From assembly GCF_008831285.2 (NCBI RefSeq), contig NC_045151.1, forward strand, positions 11,150,571 through 11,214,570: a DNA stretch of 64,000 nt, in the 5' to 3' direction. A model generated the notes under the pieces. It was not told the origin of the DNA. It made no database searches and saw nothing but the letters and a program-made list of their open reading frames with translations. This DNA comes from Nymphaea colorata (taxonomy: Eukaryota; Streptophyta; Magnoliopsida; Nymphaeales; Nymphaeaceae). A program made the position numbers and the translations under genes. Position 1 is the stretch's first letter. Each line of letters starts with the position of its first letter. Of this stretch, positions 58,401 through 64,000 are shown one piece after another.

Positions 58401-60733
58401 CTAAGGCTAATACATGATTGGCAGTATGTGAACTGCCTCGAACTTTGGGTTAAGTTTGTATCTGCTAACATCAAGGAATATGATCTTCAGGGGTTGCTAT
58501 ACTTGGCAATTCAGATTGTAACTGGAGTAGCGCATTTGTTTCCTGGGCCTCGTTTCTTGCCTTTGAGGCTTAAGTGCATTTGTTTGCTGAATAAGCTTTC
58601 AGATGCCAGTGGTGTCTTCATTCCTGTGGGTTATTTATCTCTAAGCTTATTAGAATTTGGGGAAGACGGTAAAGCTGATGATAGAGCTCCAAAAGATTTT
58701 AATTTTTCAAGATTCTTAAAGGTTGGTTCAAGTTAAGAAACATTGTCTTGTCCGTTATATGGATTTTTACTGCTTTAGATTCTTGTTTAGTAGCTGTCAC
58801 TATTAGGTGTTTATCTATCTATCAGGTGCCAAAGCAACTATTGAAACTGAGCAAGTATCGGGAGGAGTGTGTGCGTTCTGCAGTTACAACACTAGCAGAG
58901 CACTTTTTTCAATGGAGCTACCATATATCCTTCCCAGAGTTAGCTTTGTTTCCCCTTATGAGCTTCAGGAAGTTTTTGCAAATGAGGAATAGTGAGAACC
59001 TCAGGCATCTTGTAAAGCCCTTTGTGGACCAGGTAGATGTTGTATAAGCTTTCTGTCTCAGTTATGTTTCCAATCAGCAAATTAATGTTCTTGAAATTTA
59101 AACTAGTCATCTGTTGCAGAATTGTGTGACAATTTTCTTTTGCTGCATGCAGTCTGAAATTTAAGCATGTAGTGTGTAAATTTCAAAATTGGACTGCCGG
59201 CTGTCATAGGGACATTTCCAAATGCAGCCGCACTGTACTGACACTTAGGAAGCATGTGTAGCCTTGGACCCAATGCAAACACAGTCAAAGCCTGTATATG
59301 GGCTGGTCAACTCACAATCTCACCCCATACCCTTTTTGTTCAATTTTGTTTCGATCAAATTTAACCGAGTCCAATCTTGTCTTTTCTTTTTTTAATGTTC
59401 TTTCTATTTGGTGAATGATATCATATTATCATCCTTGTTTTAAACCTTTTAATTACGAGTCTGTGATATGTTGTTTGTCGTCAATGTATTGATGATTTCT
59501 TGAGAAATTGTTATTGTTATTGTTGTTGTTGTTGTTGCCATTGTTGTTGTCGTTAGTTTACAAATTCACATATAGGTTAATGGCCTTATGTGTCTATGGC
59601 ACTGGTCCTAGCCATAATTTAGGGGCATGGAAGTAGTGGCTTGTAACTAGTATTTGATTTTATGGAACAAACGCTAACCATGCCATCCATCTTGTACAGA
59701 GTTAAACTGATCAATTAAGCTCTAGGAAGGGCAGGTTGAACTAGTTTTAGATTTAGACTTTGCAGTCCTTAATGTCGTTATCTAGTGAAATAACTGTGGT
59801 TGAAATTCTGGAGCCAGTGAGCCAGGAAGATGAGAAGAAAATGGTTCGATAACCAACAGCAGTGTTTCAAGGCCTATCTTGTTTCCTTTTCCAGTGTTTT
59901 GCCAATTGAATAAAATTTTATAACCAGTATAAGATGCTTAAGGAGTTTCTGCCACTTTCTCATTTCATGGTATATAGTGTGTAAGAGAAACAATTGCAAG
60001 CTAGATGCACTACTATGCTAATGATATTAATTGTAGGAATATCATGTGCACAATGGACAATTTTGTCAATTTTCATGCGTCTTGCAAGAAAGCAATGGTG
60101 TTTGGACTTTAGGGTGGTGGATCTCATGGTGGACTATCATCTCCTTCATGCATTTTTTTTATTTTTTTTTATCAAGCCTTGTGATCTGAAACAAGGCATC
60201 TAGAGCCTATGATGTCTAGAATCAAGGATCTCATAATGGATCTTTCGTCTCCTTTGGCAATCTTTACCTGCATGTTCCTTTATGTGTCTGGCTGTTGTAC
60301 TCTGACCTAATTGTTGATTACGAAGAGATGTTGCCTTTCTCTAAGTCCATCATGATACTCATTACAAGATGTTAACGTATGCCAAGACACTTTCTAGAAT
60401 AAAGACAATAGAGTAGCTTCTATTGCCATTCATGACACACAATCCCTTTAGCTTCATTCACCTTTTTCTTTATCTGATTTAGGTGGAGAGAAACATAGAC
60501 TTCGTTCAGAGGAAGAGGGATGAAATTGCTTTTTCTCCAAATGATCAAGCATCTATTGAATCTTTTCTCCAGGTCTGACTTCTTCCTTTTTTCTTTTTTT
60601 TTTCCTTTTTCCAGTATTTTAGTTTAAAAGAAACCTTGACTAGTATATTGACAACCTCTAGGATGAAAAAAGAAAAGGGAATGGTTCTTTCCAGAAGTAT
60701 TATGCCAGTATAGTTGGGAAATCACTTCTCTAA
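44419..60733 (+). CDS. NOC2: NOC2-type nucleolar complex protein (NOC2/REBELOTE family), 12 coding exons
   Basis: Exons: 44419-44554, 46810-46867, 53353-53473, 53561-53609, 53933-54027, 54557-54625, 56056-56529, 57032-57334, 58395-58721, 58826-59032, 60483-60572, 60662-60733. All introns are GT-AG and phases agree, giving 666 codons without an internal stop. The start MGKLGKKARKFARKNLQSVQ is the family's basic N-terminus, probably a nucleolar signal. Then come DPKFREFLENHS, and the Noc2 core from about residue 200: FRAACHYG, VLHQSDSIFRRLMGM, LECT-type CTSKWTSMKPLVKSYFKST, HCKFGEP, FPGPRFLPLRLKC, SGVFIPV, FQWSYHISFPELALFPL and QRKRDEIAFSPND. Family members bind NOC1 or NOC3 and escort pre-60S particles from nucleolus to nucleoplasm; in Arabidopsis REBELOTE acts in development. 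Introns 1 and 2 carry transposons. Which plant paralogue this matches is not settled. Confidence 0.93.
45250..45650. repeat. (CA)n then GACTAGT-rich unclassified repeat in NOC2 intron 1
   Basis: 45254-45300 is (AC)n/(AT)n. From 45300 to 45640, CCAGCTGG, CTGACTAGTTGG, CTAACTAGTCAA and GTCAGCTGACTAA words recur in both orientations, as in a small inverted-repeat transposon. I could not define ends. Confidence 0.4.
45846..46504. mobile_element. 659-bp hAT MITE in NOC2 intron 1
   Basis: The left end is CAATGTTGTAAAAGGC. The right end reverse-complemented is CAGTGTTATCCGC. The flanking 8-mers ATGTTTCT (45838-45845) and ATGTTTCG (46505-46512) match at 7 of 8. Subterminal regions carry repeated CGTATCGTAA / TACGATA words in opposite orientation. 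No transposase; the minus-strand open frame at 46239-46502 is not meaningful. Confidence 0.88.
47114..48058 (-). pseudogene. hAT b transposase, DUF659 region
   Basis: Minus-strand blocks: GPMDIFLQQGTSKKN-type start, FTRQRFHLRCQSTF, then HWKKHECSIMSGAWTYTRGI and SLINFLVHCLIGTMFLKSVD with ASDKAKDVYLFKLL. Next are TDNASNYVKVGKMLMNEPN, LFWTPCAAHSLDLMLEDIGK and VTRFATRFLTLEVY. The SIMSDGWTDRR, FLKSVDAS, VTDNASNY and FWTPCAAHCIDLMLEDI motifs are diagnostic of plant DUF659 hAT-like transposases. Frames change at about 47505 and 47770, and the C-terminal dimerisation domain is missing. Confidence 0.92.
48109..48144. repeat. (CA)n/(TA)n microsatellite
   Basis: About 26 bp of (CA)n followed by a short (TA)n just inside the left end of hAT a. 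Confidence 0.97.
48500..50520 (-). pseudogene. hAT a transposase (BED, DUF659, dimerisation domain)
   Basis: The start is probably at 50520. The BED finger is near residues 33-85 (PLWCYVTKLGKTSDGGENMN, FACNFCNKHFTGSYTRVKVH, KGHEIRGCEKI). The N-terminal region then reads RFFFASSIPFNVARSPYWKD. Frameshifted DUF659 follows at 49.55-49.85 kb, then MAHSINLALKSVCNPSKKD (49269-49553). At 48712-49008 is RRWNRNNDPLHYMAHSLNPK. Near 48500-48710 is the dimerisation end: SQPATSSCCERN, SIYSQIHNIKRNKLTSKRAE, DLVYANSNLRLLSR. At least one stop (after CCERN) and several frameshifts disable it. All expected domains are present in order. Confidence 0.92.
50910..51425. repeat. ~160-bp tandem repeat, three units plus a partial fourth
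   Basis: Units start near 50913, 51079 and 51239 with CTGCTGCRTTTTGCTTCTCT and continue with TTAACGTTAAAAAAGGCGTT, GCCGGAGAAGTCGTCGGTC, GGAGTGGAGCTTG and GGTGAAACGCAGAAACCGTC. A fourth partial copy starts near 51383. It lies upstream of the hAT a transposase, within the element. Confidence 0.88.
51640..51870 (-). pseudogene. hAT b transposase, BED zinc-finger exon
   Basis: The minus strand reads MNAITCARCRRVLNGAIH, then IKQHLLGIGKNATTR, then VLHEFMEEQKAKK. This is a plant BED-finger (C-x2-C ... H ... C-type) as found upstream of DUF659, with one stop after NGAIH. It is cut off from its DUF659 half by the inserted hAT a, whose target duplication lies at 48059-48066 / 51613-51620. The acidic frame at 51868-52098 (MDHGSSNNAHAYPSECEN) may be its N-terminal tail. 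Confidence 0.75.
52395..52437. repeat. (TA)n microsatellite
   Basis: An uninterrupted (TA)n of 43 bp in NOC2 intron 2 (inside hAT b). Confidence 0.97.
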
Positions 60734-60786
60734 TATAGCATAGAAGGAACGAAAGCAGTGGACTGGCTTAAATTTAAACTGCTCCT

Positions 60787-60914
60787 GTAATTGGCTTCTC
60801 TACGTGGCAAACTGGTACGTTCTTAAGATAAAACGTAATTGGCTTCTCTGCTTGCCAACTGGTACGTTCTCAAGATAAAATGTAATTGGCTTCTATGCTT
60901 GCCAACTGGTATGC
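60787..60914 (+). repeat. three tandem ~48-bp repeats in the NOC2 3' UTR
   Basis: Units at 60787-60834, 60835-60881 and 60882-60914 (partial). Each starts GTAATTGGCTTCT and contains CTTGCCAACTGGTACGTTCT and AAGATAAAA. They begin 54 bp after the NOC2 stop, so they are probably transcribed. Confidence 0.92.
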
Positions 60915-62423
60915 TTTTTTCTTCCTGTTCGTCCTCAAGATGGTTTTCCAGCATTGTAGAAGATCCAGGTTGAAGTTACAAGAGAAAATGTCTGGACAGG
61001 AGAATGGAACTACAGGAGCAAGGACGAAGAGAAGTGCAAATCTCATATATATTTCTTGATTGCACAGTTTTCCTGAATTATTGTGTTACATTATATCCAA
61101 TGACAACGAGTGGATTAGTTATATTTGAATTTGTTCTGTGCTCCAGATATCGGGGCCTTATGCCATGAAACAATTCTGATAAGCAAACCTTGATTACTGG
61201 CCCCCATCCCTCTTCTAGGGAACTAATGCATGCTTTATATCAATTCAACCAATCTACAGTGACTTGCATTTCAGGAAATGCCTGTGTTGAATATCTCAAA
61301 TTGCCGGAAAAAGAAAAAAGTTTGGTATTTTAGCTATGCATACCTTCTTATAATGTCTAATTAAAAGGCGGCTCTCCGTATGATCATTATAAAGAGGAAC
61401 AAGGACAGGCGCCAGCGCTTTATTTGCCACGTTTTGGTGCAGGTTCAACAACTGGGCCTTGAGTTGATCGACATTTTTCTTTAGCCAGGCCAAATCAAGC
61501 CAATCGGTCTAGACAACAAGCAAGCCAGCTTGTCGTTGCACCTCCAAGTGTGGGAAACGATTGTGATGCCGTCGTTAGGGATCTAAATGGCTCGACCCAG
61601 TCTTGATCGACTCTAACCCATTTGGGCTTTCTTTAATCAGATTTGGAGCTGGATGAAACTTGTATTTAGATTTTTGAAATTGGATCTGGCGCTGACGGAG
61701 TAAGAATCAAGATCTGGCTTTCACATGTTGGAAACTTGGAACTAGTTACTTACATGATGTACCTGTCCGAAATCAATTAGAATTTGACCCAATTTTCTTG
61801 AGTGAATAAACCAAAAGAACGCAATTTGGACATTGCTTACTCACCGCACTTATTGCTGATCAACATTTTAGATGGTTCATAATTAGTACACATGGACCTT
61901 ATATTTTTATTTGGTCTTCATATTTGAGAAAAGGCTACTTAAGTTAAAAGGATCTTAATTTTTTAAAGAAAATATTTGAAATAAAATATGAACTTCCCCA
62001 TATGTTCGTGAGCACTAATTCGATAGAAAATATGCTTTAGTTCAGGTTGTTTGTGTGAAAAAATATTGACTTTTCCACTACCAAAGTTTTAATGTTATAA
62101 GAGATGTTATTATGAAAAAAAAAAGGCATGCAATTTCAAAAACCAAATTAATATATGTTTCCCGATTAAATCATTCTTGAAACTATATCTATGAAGTTGG
62201 ATTGTAGAAAAAATAGCTTGATAATCAATTTTAAGGGTCCCTCACCCAAGCGGTCACAGATATACCAGTTCATATATATATATATATAGTCTCTCTCTCT
62301 CTCTCACGTTTTATGTGGTAGAAAAGGAAAATCTGCTGAGCTTGTTCTCTGAACTTCAAACAGAACGCCTCCTTTTCTTCGTTGATTCCTTTGCTTCGCT
62401 TTTATTCAGTCATTAGACAAACC
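60915..62423. other. intergenic DNA after NOC2
   Basis: The likely NOC2 3' UTR/terminator lies in the first 200-300 bp, with AT-rich poly(A)-type sequence but no unambiguous signal. A 65-codon minus-strand frame at 61296-61493 (MAWLKKNVDQLKAQLLNLHQ) looks more protein-like than most but is unrecognised. 62272-62307 is (TA)n followed by (TC)n. Confidence 0.45.
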
Positions 62424-62831
62424 ATGGTGCCAATACATCAGGGAAGTAGATTCAATGGAGGAAACCGTGGAGAACAAGAGAGGAGGCATGGATCCCCTAA
62501 TCCCTCCGTTTTCAGTAGTTTTTTTTTTTTCCTCCCTCATGGTGAGTATACCAGTATTAATTGCTTAAAAGGTAGATTGTTTAGGGTTGTAAACTATTCT
62601 ATCTCTAGTTCCAGAGCTAACCCTCAAAGAGTTAAGGAGCGAACCGACCAGCTAAGAAGGCTATCACAAGCTGCACCGCTGCTTGATCAGCAGACCATCA
62701 AAGAGATGGGGATCAAGCGCTTTGACCTTGCCCACGGGAATCCACCACAGGTTGGCCTGAAGAGCTGTGTGATGGGCTTGCGATCCAGAAGGGTTCGGGG
62801 AGGATTTTATGGTATTGTTGTCAAGCATTGA
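62424..62831 (+). CDS. unrecognised open reading frame, 135 codons
   Basis: ATG at 62424 in a fair plant context (AAACCATGG), preceded by a TA/TC-rich promoter-like stretch (62272-62307). The protein starts MVPIHQGSRFNGGNRGEQER. A Phe run from T-rich DNA follows, then a hydrophilic half: NPQRVKERTDQLRRLSQAAP, LLDQQTIKEMGIKRFDLAHG, NPPQVGLKSC. I know no family that matches. A donor-like GTGAGT at 62540 breaks the frame if used with the nearby acceptors, so a spliced version looks unlikely. It may be a small lineage-specific gene, an exon of a larger gene, or a decayed gene piece. The second half looks the most coding-like by composition. Confidence 0.3.
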   Translation: MVPIHQGSRFNGGNRGEQERRHGSPNPSVFSSFFFFLPHGEYTSINCLKGRLFRVVNYSISSSRANPQRVKERTDQLRRLSQAAPLLDQQTIKEMGIKRFDLAHGNPPQVGLKSCVMGLRSRRVRGGFYGIVVKH

Positions 62832-63516
62832 GGCCTCATGGTGATAATTTAGGAGAAAAACTTACAAAATTTAACTATCATTCGAATTTCATTTGTCAAG
62901 TTATTTTGATTCAGAGTTTGTGGCCTGATCGATTCTATTAGTTTTTCAATTTCCATCGCTACAGGTGAAAGGTATGGCAAAATTCTCTAAGGCCAAACTT
63001 GGGCCACTGCCATTTTTTCTTCTTCCTCTTACTTTTGGCATTCTAGTGCAGCATAGGCCATTGACTTCATCATCTGCATGCACGATGTCATGCAGGGGGG
63101 CCAAATAAGAACGAAGATGTTTTCCCCACATTAAAAAAGTATGCGACTGTTGTTCCAAGGAAAGATCTGCTGTGTTCACGTGATGGCTGATATGAGAGAT
63201 ACGAGTCGGGTGCAACAAAATATCTCCAAGACCGAGACGGATACACCCTTTTGGAAGCTGCGGGCTGATAAATTGATATCATTTATGTCAAAACTGATAC
63301 AAAGGAGAGGGGCCTTGTCCTTTTTCATAGGCCGAGAGGCTTAACCTACAAAACTAATTACTAAATGCTTCCAGCCTCTGCCATTAAGGTAAGCAAAATT
63401 CGTAAGCTACATGTCCAGAAAGAAAGTAGACGGTCATAAAATAAATTAAATTTCACGCAAAATTGCCTATTTTACAGTTAACCAAGACCGGATGGAAAAC
63501 CACCTCCTCTTCCCCT
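62832..63516. other. intergenic DNA before the convergent gene
   Basis: No domain recognised on either strand. The part near 63.3-63.5 kb is probably the 3' UTR of the minus-strand gene at the right edge. Overlapping frames at 62946-63344 on both strands are unsupported. Confidence 0.45.
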
Positions 63517-64000
63517 TCAGCAGCTCTTTTTCTCTTCTCTATTGATGTTCTTTCCTGAAACTCCATCATCAAACTTCAGTAATGGACGAAATTTGTCCCC
63601 CAAGTATGACTCGCAGGCTGCATATGCATCAGGTCTCAATGCCTTGCAAAATGCTTCACTAAGCTTTGAACGAGCAATCGCTTGTAATGCCAATACAAAA
63701 AAACGTCGCACATCTGACCTCCTTGAACCCTTTGACATGGGCTTACTCAACAGCTGCTGCATCAAATTACACAATGGCAACAGGTTCTCCTGCAATCCAC
63801 CAGGGGCATCCTCATCTGCATGCGCCTTTCCGGAAACCCAGGTCTTCAGTACCACTTCAATGAGTGCCAGTGCTTCAGTCGACCGATATTCTGATTTGGT
63901 GCTTGTGCATTTCTCCAGCAGAAAGCCAAAAAGCCGGTGTCCAGTCCATGGGTAGCGCCTGAAGATCTCTTTTATAAAACCAGACTTCAACCGAGACTTC
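63517..64000 (-). CDS. C-terminal end of a MYBBP1A / DNA polymerase V-like nucleolar protein (partial)
   Basis: The minus-strand frame is open to the window edge (KSRLKSGFIKEIFRRYPWTG) and stops at 63519-63517 (TGA). Blocks include RLFGFLLEKC, KSEYRSTEALALIEVVLKTW, LLPLCNLMQQLLSKPMSKGS, RRSDVRRFFVLALQAIARSK, LSEAFCKALRPDAYAACESY and LGDKFRPLLKFDD. The helical, Leu-rich pattern and the wording resemble the C-terminus of plant DNA polymerase V / Myb-binding protein 1A proteins, large HEAT-like nucleolar factors tied to rDNA transcription and ribosome biogenesis. The assignment is from memory of the family and moderate. About 160 residues are visible; the 5' part lies beyond the window. It converges on NOC2. 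Confidence 0.6.
   Translation of the reverse strand, partial: KSRLKSGFIKEIFRRYPWTGHRLFGFLLEKCTSTKSEYRSTEALALIEVVLKTWVSGKAHADEDAPGGLQENLLPLCNLMQQLLSKPMSKGSRRSDVRRFFVLALQAIARSKLSEAFCKALRPDAYAACESYLGDKFRPLLKFDDGVSGKNINREEKKSC

Noticed and set aside
61296-61493. 65-codon minus-strand frame MAWLKKNVDQLKAQLLNLHQ
   Set aside because: Reads like a short coiled coil, but there is no family match, no flanking exon and no promoter evidence.

Overview
The window is nuclear DNA of a repeat-rich flowering plant. It is AT-rich and full of LTR retrotransposon and hAT transposon remains. It holds one split plant gene with GT-AG introns and dead fragments of plastid genes. I cannot name the species. No bacterial genes, operons or CRISPR arrays are present, and I found no convincing new biological system. 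What stands out is nested mobile DNA, two plastid gene fragments, and a complete ribosome-biogenesis gene facing the end of a second one.

Layout. 1-6.4 kb: a decayed Ty1/copia retrotransposon on the minus strand (LTRs 319-730 and 5754-6169). It carries two later insertions: a 594-bp hAT MITE in its RT/RNase H region and a piece of plastid petA (cytochrome f) inside its integrase. 6.2-8.6 kb: non-coding DNA with a degenerate duplication. 8.6-23.6 kb: a large LTR-derived block, interrupted by a 3.6-kb LTR copy (A, itself carrying a MITE), a plastid ndhA fragment and a 4.5-kb hAT transposon relic. 24.2-28.0 kb: a solo LTR with a perfect 5-bp target duplication. 28.6-31.7 kb (B) and 36.1-39.2 kb (C): two solo LTRs of a second family, the same one as copy A, each with target duplications. 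32.6-34.7 kb: a second hAT relic. 39-42 kb: intergenic DNA with a small hAT MITE.

42.3-61 kb: a complete NOC2-type nucleolar complex gene on the plus strand. I resolved 12 coding exons that join in frame to 666 codons. Intron 1 carries a 659-bp hAT MITE. Intron 2 (6.5 kb) carries a DUF659-type hAT transposase relic, and a second hAT with a near-perfect 8-bp target duplication is nested inside it. The right edge (63.5-64 kb) holds the 3' end of a minus-strand gene resembling the MYBBP1A / DNA polymerase V family. If that is right, two nucleolar ribosome-biogenesis genes converge here.

The cellular genes probably act in pre-60S ribosome assembly (NOC2) and in rDNA or pre-rRNA metabolism (MYBBP1A-like). 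The remaining DNA looks like non-functional mobile-element debris, useful mainly as a record of insertion order.
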